DNA of 64,000 bases from Haemaphysalis longicornis (taxonomy: Eukaryota; Arthropoda; Arachnida; Ixodida; Ixodidae): assembly GCA_013339765.2 (NCBI GenBank), contig CM023450.1:187444688-187508687 (forward strand). The letters are read 5' to 3'. Positions within the stretch are counted from its first letter, which is position 1. Each line of letters opens with the position of its first letter. The position numbers and the translations under genes are program-made. This document shows, piece by piece, positions 32,942 through 42,044 of the stretch. Under the pieces are notes generated by a model. The model did no database searches. It was given only the letters and a program-made list of their open reading frames with translations, and had not been told where the DNA came from.

Positions 32942-34857
32942 CTAAAAGGCTCTGCTTAATGTGTCAACATTGGCGTTGGCGGAACCCTTCTTATACTTCA
33001 CAGTGAAGTTAAGCTCCTGAAGCGCAAGGCTCCAGCGTAGTAGTCGCGGATTCTTTCCCGACATTTGCGACAGCCACGTCAGTGGGCAGTGGTCAGTGAC
33101 GAAGACAAAAGAAGTTCCGTAAAGGTAGCAGGCGAATTTTTGGGTGGCCCACCAATGCAGGCACATTTTTTTTCTGACGCACTGTAGGCCTCCTCGCGAA
33201 CTGAGAGTTTCCTGCTGGCGTACAGCACTGGGTGCTCGTTCCCGTTCTCATCCTCCTGGCAGAGTATTACTCCTAAGCCTCTGTTGCGGGCATCGCATTG
33301 CACAGTAAAGGGACGATCATAGTTCGGTGCATGCCGTACGGGCGAGTTAACAAGAGCCGTTTTGAGGCCTTGGAAAGCACCCTCCATTTCTGGTTGCGGG
33401 AATTCGCTAACCGCCTCTACTTTCAACTCGTCAGGTCGCCTCCTGCCCTGCCCTACCACGTGCCCTAGGTACCGTACTTCGGCGCGAGCTAGCTGGCAGT
33501 TAGCCGGCTTCGCTGTCAGTCCAGCGTGTGTCAAACGTCTAAGGACATCGCTAAGATGGTACAGGTGGTCTTCCCATGTATTGTAGTACATAGCAAGGTC
33601 GACTAAGTAGGGAACAGCGTATTCTTCAGCCCCCTTCAGAACTCGGTTCATCAGCCTTATCCCGCACTTATCCAGGAAGCCCGCGGTCAGAACGCTGGTG
33701 AACACTGAACCCGGGTCCCACTGTATCTCCTGAGGAAAGCCCACTCTCGAAAAAACAGACAGTAGTGCGTTAACTACTTCTACTGAGCTTTGCTCCTTCA
33801 TTGGGTTTGCCTCTGGAAATTTGGTTGCTAGAAAATCAGCGGTAAGCAAATACCGGTAGCCTGATTTTGTCGCTGGGAGTGGTCCCACAACGTCTATTAC
33901 CAGCCGGCGAAAGGGCCCTGAAATGAGCGGAAGGAGCTCAAGTGGCGCCTTTCCCTTCTCGTGCGGTTTTCCCACTCTCTGACAGGTTTCACACGCTCTT
34001 ACGTGGTTCTCAACCTCGGTGAAGCATCCTGGCCAATAAAACTCCGTTAGGAGCCTATCTTTGCTCTTCCGAGCTCCTAAATGCCCCAACCGACCAACTC
34101 CGTGACAGAGATCAACAATGTAATGCCGATACTTAGTCGGAACTACAATCTGGTCAAACGTGCGACCTTTTGCATCCTGGTAGTGGCGGTACAAGATGCC
34201 GTTTTTGACGGGAAAACTGACATTCTTCCTCGCCACCCCTTCCCTGACGGTGTTCCAAATCTCCTTAAGGCTGGGATCGCTTTTCTGCTGCTCGATGAGC
34301 TCGTCTCCTGTCACTTTCCCCTGTACATTGCCTAGTGATTTGGATACAGGCAACACGAGCAGCCCCTCTTCCGATTCCCCTTCAGCTATATCAGCGCTAG
34401 TCTCCTCCTCTGACCCCTCTCTCTTTTTTTCAGTAGGCGACGGGATAGTAGACTCCGCTGTGCTGACTCCAGCTGGTGTTGCTGTACTTCCGGTGAAACT
34501 CGGTTCTTTCCGCTCTAGTTCGGCTGCTGGCGTGCGTGCTTTAGCTCTAGTCAAGGCTTGGACTGTTCCCTCCTGAAAACTTTTCCCTTGTTCTCTAAGC
34601 AGACGGTCGGTCTGATTCGAGAACAAGTAGGAGTACTGCGAGGGCAGCTTGTCTGACACCGCCGCTTCCGTCTCTACTTCTCCGAACGGCCCAGTGATGA
34701 CTACTCGAGCTACCGGGAGACAAATGCTTCCCTCTTGCAAAACCGGTTTAATCCATGCGCACTTGCCGTTGTAATCTGCTTGTGTCACGTAGTCCGGGTG
34801 CACCAGATCAATGGTTGCCCCACTGTCTCGTAAGACGCGGCATGGCTTTCCGTTCAC
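32942..34857 (-). pseudogene. gypsy-Gmr pol: protease-integrase-RT-RNase H, deleted
   Basis: The 592-codon frame 33079-34857 begins with a protease motif 'DSGATIDLVH' (D11). An acidic linker leads to the integrase zinc domain (H252, H259, C289, C292) and core with D322 and D381. Before the catalytic Glu, at about residue 404, it jumps into the middle of RT, where the YLDD box reads YLVD (417-420). A second loss at about residue 490 removes the RT-RNase H connection. RNase H restarts with 'FTVQCDARNRGLGVIL' (D522). A frameshift near 33150 moves its end to frame 32942-33166, with 'FVTDHCPLTWL' and 'NANVDTLSRAF'. The missing catalytic Asp and integrase Glu make it inactive. Confidence 0.9.
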
Positions 34858-34945
34858 GGGTTTGGTTAAAAAGGTACGGACTAAGAAGCTCCTCGCTAGT
34901 GGCAGTCACAAGTATACGAAAGGGCTGGCCTGGGCCTACGACAGC

Positions 34946-36001
34946 CTATGGCAATGTGACCGACCTCGTTGCATTTGTAGCAGGTAGGTGGTTGCCTAGC
35001 GTCAAAAGGACTCTTTTTGGAAAAACTTCCGAAGCCTTTCCCTCCTGTTTGTTTTGTGATCCCTGACTACTTGCAGCGAAGTCCGCCTTTTTCTGTGCCG
35101 TCATACCTGCGCCAGCCCCCTGCTTCGCCGTCCAAGGTTTTCCTTTATCTCCCGCTTTTGCTGGAGGAACCTCGTCCCTTTCTCCCCGGCGTGACGCGTA
35201 CTCATCAGCCAAGTCGGCAGCTGCCTGCACTGTTACTACTCCGGCCCTATCTTGGATCCAGAGCTTCATTGGCTTTGAAAGCTTAGAAAAAAACTGTTCG
35301 AGAGCCACTACTTCAAGAGCCTTTTCGAAGTTCCCAAAAGCGCTGGCTCCCTTCATCCATTCTACCAAGTTTACCTTCAACTCATAGGCAAACTCAGAAT
35401 ACGTGCTGCCCTGCTTCTTTGTCAGATTGCGAAACCGCTGCCGGAACGCATCTGACGAAAGTCGGAACCTCTTTAGAAGGCTATCCTTCACTTTGTCGTA
35501 ATTGTCCGCATCCTCCACCGGAAGCCGCGCGATCACATCCGCTGCTTCACATGGCAGCAAACTTAACAAATTTCGAGCCCATGTGCTACGGCCAAGCTTC
35601 GCTTTTTCACAGGTTCTCTCGAAGTTCACAAGAAAGAGGCCCACATCTTGCCCTACTTTGAAGGGTTGCATTAGCTTAGATAAATCACAAAGATTTTGTC
35701 TTCCTGCTACCTCTACTCCTTGAACCTCAGCCATCTTCCTCACTTCCACTTCCAGGCGCAGCCGTTCTACTTCCAGTTCCTTTTGCTTTAGCTGGCACTC
35801 CTGTTGCTCCCGCTTTTGCTCGCGCTCCTGTTCCTGTTGCTTTTGAATCTCGTTCCACGTTTCTGTTATATCTTCACTGGTGAGATTCAAGCCCTCGATA
35901 GCGCGAACAATTTCGTCCTTCTTCATCCCCGAATCTACTTCTGCTCCCAGCTCCTCCCCCAGAATCAGCAGCTGATTCTTCAACAAACGCTTCCAATCCA
36001 T
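34946..36001 (-). CDS. gypsy-Gmr gag, open frame
   Basis: The 351-codon frame starts 'MDWKRLLKNQLLIL'. Residues about 50-90 form a Gln/Glu/Lys-rich coiled coil. About 115-260 resemble a SCAN-like capsid ('FRQRFRNLTKKQGSTYSEFA', 'LVEWMKGASAFGNFEKALE', 'FFSKLSKPMKLWI'). The C-terminus is basic and Gly/Ser/Lys-rich. Zinc-knuckle-like sequence ('CNEVGHIAIG') is displaced into another frame just downstream (about 34940-34970), so the normal C-terminus is probably frameshifted. The role is packaging element RNA. It lies 200 bp inside the 5' LTR, and the frame is otherwise intact. Confidence 0.8.
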   Translation of the reverse strand: MDWKRLLKNQLLILGEELGAEVDSGMKKDEIVRAIEGLNLTSEDITETWNEIQKQQEQEREQKREQQECQLKQKELEVERLRLEVEVRKMAEVQGVEVAGRQNLCDLSKLMQPFKVGQDVGLFLVNFERTCEKAKLGRSTWARNLLSLLPCEAADVIARLPVEDADNYDKVKDSLLKRFRLSSDAFRQRFRNLTKKQGSTYSEFAYELKVNLVEWMKGASAFGNFEKALEVVALEQFFSKLSKPMKLWIQDRAGVVTVQAAADLADEYASRRGERDEVPPAKAGDKGKPWTAKQGAGAGMTAQKKADFAASSQGSQNKQEGKASEVFPKRVLLTLGNHLPATNATRSVTLP

Positions 36002-36205
36002 GACAGAGAACTAGTGTGGTGCGGCTCACTCTCTACCCAGAAGTTCCGGAAACAACTGCTTCTGTGGTAGCCTCTACCAGCGAAAAGATTGCACTTCTAT
36101 CTTATCAGCCTGGCAACCAAAAAACCAAAGCCAGCACTCACCAGTTCACAGCTGTCAGTCTCCGTGATCTCGGCGTGTTGATCATTCTCCGTCCTCCAGG
36201 CTCAG

Positions 36206-36223
36206 ATCCCACCGCTGCCACCA
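36206..36223 (-). promoter_or_regulatory. Primer-binding site, tRNA-Leu type
   Basis: The plus strand here reads ATCCCACCGCTGCCACCA, which is the 3' end of a eukaryotic tRNA-Leu (AAG/CAG type) with CCA. The element strand is therefore complementary over 18 bases. It lies two bases inside the 5' LTR, as expected for minus-strand priming. Confidence 0.8.
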
Positions 36224-36225
36224 GT

Positions 36226-37052
36226 TGTTGCGTCTTGTAGCGAGTTGTAGCGACCGCAGTCTGCTGGTAGCGGGGCCGGTCGCCGTCGCTCCGTCGAGCC
36301 AGGACTAGGGGAGAGCTTAGAGCAAACTCAACGGGTTTATTTACATTTTTACAGTGAGTTGTCGAGATGAAGACAGAAGACAGATCTTGGCGGGCCGCAG
36401 CACGCCCTTTTTGTTGACCCCCGATCCCTAGTTCCCTAGGTTGGGGATCCCCATACAAAACAATGCGGACCAATGGTGAGGTGTAAGTTCCTCGCTGTGA
36501 AGCACCGCCCTCGGGTAGGGACACGCCTTTCAGGTATGTCGACAGATGCACGGCACACACACACACACACACCCTTGCCACTCGTCAGGAGCATCTAGTC
36601 GGTGTTGCTGTAGTAGAGGGGAAGAACGGAAGACGCGCGAGCGCCTCGTATCTTTTTGGTGTCCGCCGCGCGCTGCGTTCCCACGGTTGGGGGTTTTCAC
36701 ACATACTTCCAAGGGAGCTAACAAGGTTCGTGGAATCACTCGGAAGGGTTAATGGCTTGACCATTGCCACTGCCTTCTTCGCTGTGCTGCCGCCGCCACT
36801 GGGTCCCATTGTCCGGTCGTCGCCGTCTGGGCTTTCACGCGCACACGCGTTCAGTTGCTTAGGCCGGGGGACGAGCGGCGGCTCCTTAATCCCTTTTGGG
36901 GGAACAACACTAAACACCGCTCAAAAGCCGCTGTCAATCAGTGGCCGCCGCCGCCCCGGTGTCGGCTTCCTTTCGTTTCCGTCGACAAGCGGTGGGGAGG
37001 TCGACCGGCGGGTGACTGACCCGCGCAAACATGGCGCCGGTGAGTCATAACA
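36226..37052 (-). repeat. gypsy-Gmr 5' LTR
   Basis: 827 bp with TG...CA ends, the partner of 31787-32609. The minus (sense) strand carries the AATAAA signal near its end (complement about 36335) and an open frame at 36585-36917 shared with the other copies. Confidence 0.95.
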
Positions 37053-37167
37053 TGTGGCGGCTCCAGGCAGGGTCGGTTCGGCATCTCGATGCCCTCCTCG
37101 AAGATAGTGAGCAGCGCTCCCATGTGCGAGTTGGGCCGGCTACGGAACCTCTGCATGAGCGGAGCCC
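37053..37167 (-). pseudogene. LINE-2, 5' piece
   Basis: The minus frame gives 'APLMQRFRSRPNSHMGALLT' and 'IFEEGIEMP', the stretch before RNase H in this LINE type. It continues at 31786 once the LTR element and one TGTG are set aside. Confidence 0.6.
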
Positions 37168-37509
37168 CGACGGTGTGCCGCTTGACACAATTACGCTGTA
37201 TGGACTACATAGCATCTGGAGAAACAGGATGGCGGTACGCCACTCCAACCCAGATGCCAGGCTCATCAGACACTACTTCAAAGATTCAATAGGTTCTTTT
37301 GTGCAGATACTGAAACTTCAGCCCTCTAAACCCGAGTGGCTACCCACAATTGAAGCATTGTTGGTAATGAAAGAATATTGAAATCACCCCGCTTGCCCAA
37401 GAAGGGCTGCAGTTCTAGTGTTTGTATTGAGTATTGAGTGTACAAATTATCAGTTACGTGTGTCTTTGTTTTTTCATCCTGTCAAAGAAGGCAATAAAGA
37501 AAAAAAAAA
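37168..37509 (+). pseudogene. Tx1-like LINE C-terminus and 3' UTR
   Basis: The frame ending at 37381 reads 'GVPLDTITLYGLHSIWRNRM' and 'WLPTIEALL', the C-terminus that should follow 'FLNVENEGG' at 30545. The 3' UTR is about 110 bp and ends with AATAAAG and an A-tract at 37499-37509. Confidence 0.75.
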
Positions 37510-37510
37510 G

Positions 37511-37720
37511 GTTTTGTGGCGCAGTGGGAAGAGCACCATGTACCTCGCGTTCCGCCCACAGGGTCGTGGGATCGAAACCGGGCGCCGCTAACTATTATTT
37601 TTTTTATAGTGTAGAGGGAGGGGTGTGGACGGACAACAACGCTGTATGGAGGGACAAGACGAGTGAATGCGATGCAGTCGCATCTAAAACTCACTACCCT
37701 CCCACTCTGTGAAGAAAGAT
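37511..37720 (+). repeat. SINE, right part with tRNA-like head
   Basis: The tRNA-like head carries an A box in 'tggcgcagtgggaagagc' (37517-37534) and a B box 'ggatcgaaacc' (37569-37579). The body ends near 'gcatctaaaactcactaccc' (about 37680). It matches the complement of 16700-16930 and directly follows the LINE A-tract. Confidence 0.7.
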
Positions 37721-38480
37721 GACCAGCGAAGCTTGGCGCAGTCCTATAGGAGTTACCGAAACAATTCACACGTTTGTTTGTAATTTGTGATTGAGCATAC
37801 TTCCTAGCTGATTAGCTGAAACTTGGAAGGACCTGAGTTTTATTCTAGCGGACAAACATGGGGTTGTTCTTTCCCTCCCGCGTTGTATGCATCTTATTGT
37901 CTGTGTAACACACCAACCCAAACCTCTCGACCACGGAAGGCAGCAGCCAGGTCACATCGGGCCGTAAAATCTCCCGGCACTATGCCATCGGGGGGAAAGG
38001 GGGGGCATGAAGCCTAGCTGCTCGTGCATACTCACCGCCTCCACACCCTCGCCCATGCACGCATAACTGACAAGCTGTTGTGTGCGTGCGTAGACGTGAA
38101 TGACACTGGGAAAAAAATGTCGCACTGGAAGCCCTTCAAGCGGAACTGTAAAAACAAAGACAAAGACGTTCCGTCAGGAGCTCTGTAAGGAGGAAACACA
38201 AAACATTGGCTCTTCGGTGCGAAAAATTTCCGCTCTATGGCGATTTATCTACGCACGCTATATGTAGATATGAAGGCACGTATAGCTCCGTTATAAAATG
38301 CTTCATTGCCTTCAAGCTACCACCCGGAAGCTCTAACCAGTTGACACGTTTAAAAAAAAACAATGTTGTAGATGAGCACCGCATTTCCTTGATTATTATT
38401 CTAACCTAGAAGTAATCAGACCGGTTTTCGATCAAAATACATCGCCACTGATCAACTGATTTTCTTTTAATCATACATCA
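37721..38480. other. No recognisable gene
   Basis: Short frames only. A decayed jockey endonuclease or RT entry may begin near 38200-38480, but no motif is clear. Confidence 0.35.
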
Positions 38481-39100
38481 AAGATGTCTTTCTTCGCAAG
38501 GCATTTTCTGTGTCCGTATTTTGTGATGTAGAAAAAGCAAATGACACAACTTGGTGGCATGGAATCCCAAGCGACCTTAATTCTTTCGGTACACCTGGAA
38601 GCATGCCAGACACACTACAACGTTAGCTGTCAAAACGAACATTTCAAATAAAAGGACATAACTACCCGGAACGTATATTCAAGAATATCGTGGGCTTCAA
38701 CGCGCAGTACTGACGCTTTACTTAAATGTTAGTTATGAGTTACCTGAAAAAGTAACTTTAACCTCCTTGTTCTCGTGTACGCAGAGATGTCCAAAATAAT
38801 TTAAGGCTATGCAATATCTTCATCGGAGAATGCCAGATGGAACTAGGCATTGATACGTTAGGAAAGTATACAGAGCAATATAATTTTAAACGTACTTCTG
38901 ACCGTGTTTCATTCTAAAGACAGCGAGGAATCTGCCCGGAACCCTACGTAAATCTGAGTGGTGTGCCCACCCCTGCAGCGAGTGTGGATAAGCTTGAGGG
39001 TGGTGTTGTTAACGGCAATCTAACGTTGTTTGCGAACGTAAATCCCCAAACAGAAGTGTCTAAATGCATTGAATTTGTTAAATTTCCTGTCACACTAGTC
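38481..39100 (+). mobile_element. Jockey-type LINE fragment
   Basis: Broken plus frames give 'VFCDVEKANDTTWWHGI' (first palm motif, about 38515-38565), 'DLNSFGTPGSM', 'TFQIKG', then 'RLCNIFIGECQMELGIDTLG'-like and 'GICPEPYVNLSGV' pieces (about 38810-38970). The end shows 'PVTLVP' (about 39090). The order fits the RT middle and C-terminal part of jockey-type elements. Many stops are present and no ends are visible. Confidence 0.6.
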
Positions 39101-39194
39101 CCATGACACGGATAAAAAGCGCCTGCACCGTCTCTTTTGTACGCTCATAATGTACCGCCGGGGCCACTACAGCTGCATCTATCAGTAAAAAGTT

Positions 39195-39570
39195 GATTTT
39201 GAGCATAGTCCTAGCGGAGGCTCACGCTACGGCGGAGGGTAGCGGGACCCGACTGCGCATGGGGAGGGCGAGGAAGTCGCCCCTCAGCGGAACGAATGCG
39301 CGATATGGCGAGGGCCGGCCCGCGGGCCTAATCCCCCCTGCCAGAACGAATCCGCAAGTGCCCAGCCGAGTCCCGGTAGCCGCCGCCGTAGAGTTAGCGG
39401 ACGCTACCTGCTATGATAAAACTGGAGTGTTTTAGCATAGCGCTAAACTAGAGAGTTTAGCATAGTGGGGAGAGCATAGCTCTCCCCACGCGCGCATGCG
39501 CAGTCGGGTCCCGCTACCCGTCGCTGTAGCGTGAGCCTCCGCTAGGGCTCTGCTAAAACTCTCTAGTACC
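39195..39570. mobile_element. Foldback MITE, about 375 bp
   Basis: The arms are inverted: 'tagcggaggctcacgctac' with 'gggtagcgggacccgactgc' on the left (39210-39262), and the complement on the right (39492-39545). The similarity continues outward to 'ttttgagcatag' on the left and 'ctctgctaaaact' on the right. An inner stem GGGGAGAGC-ATA-GCTCTCCCC lies at about 39468-39488. No coding capacity. The target duplication is not clear. Confidence 0.7.
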
Positions 39571-39912
39571 CCACAAAACGGCTCTGAAAACGCTTGGCCC
39601 AGAATTGCGCCAAGGATTTCGCCTTGCTCCTTGTACTTTCGTAATATACCCTTTCATAATAAACCTTACCAATTCAAGCGAACTGTCGTTCGATGGCAGA
39701 TACTCCCTCTTCGTTTTCTTTTTCTTCTGCTCGTTATTGGGGTATACGCGCAAGTCGATAATTGCGAGTGGCCAGGGCATATTTGTGAAAAAGATGTTTA
39801 GTTAGAAGGGCGTACGTTATAACTGGCAAATGATGAATAGACGATGACTAGCAGCTTTTATTTATAGAAAGAAGGCCTCTAGGCCATCAGGGGAAAGTGG
39901 AGGGGTGAGTAC

Positions 39913-40089
39913 TGTTGTATGGTCAACCTCCATTGTCGATTGGCATCCGCAGCAACATCGCGGGCAATGCGCGTGAACTGGCAGCGCGAGAGATTTCTAG
40001 AACAGTTCGCTCTGGTAATAAACTGGTGACGCGGAGCTCCCGGGTCTGCCTCTTGCTTACGGCGTGCACCTGCGACCGTCCTTAAAACA
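39913..40089 (+). repeat. gypsy-3 5' LTR
   Basis: TGTTGTATGG...CTTAAAACA, with AATAAA at 40017. It is almost identical to 41429-41605. Confidence 0.95.
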
Positions 40090-40414
40090 TGGTGTCACTT
40101 AAAAGAGTACGAGGTGGTCCATGCCGTAAGAAGATGGCTTGCAGAAAGAAATCTGCGACCTCAGAAGCGCAGCCGGTACGTAGAGGGGCAGTTTCTGCAT
40201 ACCGTGTTAAGTGATTGACAGCGCTCACAATCCATCGATGACCAGTCGAAGTGAGAGGCAATGGTCCATACAAATCGATGCCCACAACTTCGAATGGGGC
40301 AGAAGGACATGGCAGCGGCTGTAGCATACCGGCAGGGGCTTGTAAAGGAGATAGCCGACGCCTGGGTAGTCGCTTAGAGAGGGGTTTATTCACGGTCGAG
40401 GCGTGCACACGCAA
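40090..40414 (-). pseudogene. Inverted integrase fragment of another Gypsy
   Basis: The minus frame reads 'PCPSAPFEVVGIDLYGPLPL' (first catalytic Asp), 'IVSAVNHLTRYAETAPL', 'FLRHGPPRTLLSD' (second Asp), and stops exactly at the LTR border. It is closest in the window to the gypsy-1 integrase (residues 455-530), not to the gypsy-3 integrase downstream, and it runs in the opposite direction. Confidence 0.75.
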
Positions 40415-40560
40415 GAGCCGAGAGCAGGGTTCCGCGAGACCAGGCGCCGAGCGTTCTTCTGCTTCTTCGTCTTCTTACACCTGATGCACCGCATACCCGC
40501 ATAGGCGGATAGCGCTGCGTTAGTTCTACTTGCTCTGAGGCGTCCGCTCACACTCTTCGT

Positions 40561-41397
40561 TACAATCACCCCAAGTGGTGGCTGATCATCACAGATTATT
40601 ACTCCAGATATCCGGAGATCGCACGTCTTGATCAGCTATCGGCAGCGACGGTCATAACCCACTGCAAGTCAATCTTCGCTCGCCATGGGATACCCGAAGT
40701 TGTTGTCACAGACAATGGACCTCAGTTCTCCAGAGTTTCCAGGTCAGAATTCGCCACCTTTGCTCGTGACTACGGGTTTCAGCACGTCACCTCAAGCCCT
40801 CACTACCCTCAGAGTAATGGAATGGCAGAATAAGCCGTGAAGATCATTAAGGCATCGACTTCGAAGACGAGAGACGTCTACACCACTCTTCTGGCTTACC
40901 GGACAACACCGCTTAGAAACGGCTACAGTCCGGCCCAACTACTGATGGGACGCCGCTTGCGTACTAAGCTACCCATGGCGTCCACGCTGCTGGTTCCGGA
41001 GCTGCCCGACGTCCAAACTGTCGAAAAGTTCGAACAAGCGGATAGGGAACGCCAGCGTAAAGCGTACGATCGACGCCACGGCACACGAGACCTCCCCGAC
41101 CTTTTCGACGGAGATTATGTGTGGATCGCAGACCTTAAGAAAAAGGGGACAGTGGTACAGGCTGCAGCCGAGCCGCGATCGTACATCGTCGACACGAAAG
41201 ATGGAGTTGTGCGTATGAATCGAACGCACCTTGTTCCTCTCCCTCAAGATGACCCTGGGTCAACTCATGAAGCACAAGGAACTTCACTACAAGATGGAAC
41301 CACTAGGGAGGAAGGTGCAACGAGATGCCAGGATACATCACATAGCCATAGCCGCTGTGGACGCTGTGTCATTCGGCCGAAGAAGTATACGACCTGA
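40561..41397 (+). pseudogene. gypsy-3 integrase, one stop
   Basis: The frame shows 'WWLIITDYYSRYPEIA' (first Asp, about 40590), 'IPEVVVTDNGPQFS' (second Asp, about 40705) and 'HYPQSNGMAE' (catalytic Glu). A TAA stop at 40831-40833 follows directly. It then continues (40837-41397) with 'LLAYRTTPLRNGYSPAQLLM', 'FDGDYVWIADLKKKG' and a tail. The zinc domain is missing. Apart from the stop, the frame is open up to 30 bp from the 3' LTR. Confidence 0.85.
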
Positions 41398-41428
41398 ACC
41401 TCCCTCGCTCGTTTATTTCGGAGGGAGA

Positions 41429-41605
41429 TGTTGTATGGTCAACCTCCAATGTCGATTGGCATCCGCAGCAACATCGCGGGCAATGCGCGTGAACTGGCAG
41501 CGCGAGAGATTTCTAGAACAGTTCGCTCTTGTAATAAACTGGTGACGCGGAGCTCCCGGGTCTGCCTCTTGCTTACGGCGTGCACCTGCGACCGTCCTTA
41601 AAACA
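41429..41605 (+). repeat. gypsy-3 3' LTR
   Basis: 177 bp, preceded by the purine tract 'ggagggaga' (41420-41428). Confidence 0.95.
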
Positions 41606-41610
41606 AGTAC

Positions 41611-42043
41611 GGGAAGGGAGGATCCTCTGGAGCAATTATTCCGGTGATGTACATATTACGGAACGGGCGTTCATGACACCACAACTCACACAATTCGACA
41701 GCACTATCAACCTAAAGCGTATTCCACGTAAGACGTCACGAAAATAGGCCTGGTACGCACCATTTAGGCGTGGTCCACACCACAAACTGTGCCATTTTTT
41801 ACCTTTCCACGGATGACTTATCCAATGTTTCCACTCTCAAGACGACCGATACACGAATTTAAACCATACGTACTGCCCTCCCCTCACCTTATTTCTCTAC
41901 ACCTCTGGCCACTGGCTTCCTTCTAATTAAAGCATACTGCTGTCACCTAACAGCGTTCGTGAGGAAAAGGGCATGCCCCGCCTTGCACAGTTCTTGCCAG
42001 GCCACTCTTGGTGGCATTTAAAGGGAAACTGAAGTGAATTTGT

Positions 42044-42044
<1 letters not shown>
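41611..42044. other. No recognisable gene
   Basis: Nothing identified; no frames over 60 codons. Confidence 0.4.

Larger units (their letters stand above)
31787..37052 (-). mobile_element. gypsy-Gmr: Gmr1-like LTR retrotransposon, 5,266 bp
   Basis: Complete LTR-to-LTR copy on the minus strand with target duplication TGTG (31783-31786 and 37053-37056). The coding order is gag, protease, integrase, RT, RNase H. Integrase before RT is the hallmark of Gmr1-like Ty3/Gypsy elements, and the gag resembles the SCAN-like capsid of that group. Pol has two internal deletions and a mutated RT active site, so the copy is defective. A solo LTR of the same family is at 58393-59193. Confidence 0.9.
30556..37167 (-). 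mobile_element. LINE-2 of the nest: RNase H-bearing I-type LINE, split
   Basis: This is a 5'-truncated LINE on the minus strand, about 1.35 kb of its own sequence. One piece is 37053-37167 and the other is 30556-31786; the Gmr1-like element lies between them with a TGTG duplication. It carries an RNase H domain and a C-terminal zinc finger, and has an AG tract in its 3' region. It lies inside the coding region of the Tx1-like LINE, so it is younger than that LINE. Both outer borders are good to about 10 bp only. Confidence 0.75.
26727..37509 (+). mobile_element. LINE-1 of the nest: Tx1-like LINE, multiply interrupted
   Basis: A plus-strand LINE in four pieces: endonuclease 26738-27262, linker and RT 28292-30221, zinc-finger region 30221-30555, and C-terminus with poly(A) 37168-37509. 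The gaps are later insertions: a DNA transposon (27263-28291) and an RNase H-bearing LINE (30556-37167, itself interrupted). The endonuclease, the 'PGKSPGPDGL' RT entry and the CxxC...HxxxxC zinc finger after RT fit the L1/Tx1 group. The element lacks the front of the endonuclease (5' truncated) and ends in AATAAAG plus A-tract (37493-37509). Confidence 0.8.
39913..41605 (+). mobile_element. gypsy-3: small chimeric LTR element, 1,693 bp
   Basis: Two 177-bp LTRs (39913-40089 and 41429-41605) are flanked by a perfect 5-bp duplication AGTAC (39908-39912 and 41606-41610). The interior holds a plus-strand integrase (40561-41397) and, next to the 5' LTR, an inverted integrase piece from a different Gypsy family (40090-40414). 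There is no gag, protease, RT or RNase H. Confidence 0.85.

Noticed and set aside
37511..37590. tRNA gene with intact boxes
   Set aside because: It is the head of a SINE with a homologous copy at 16860-16930 and a shared body.
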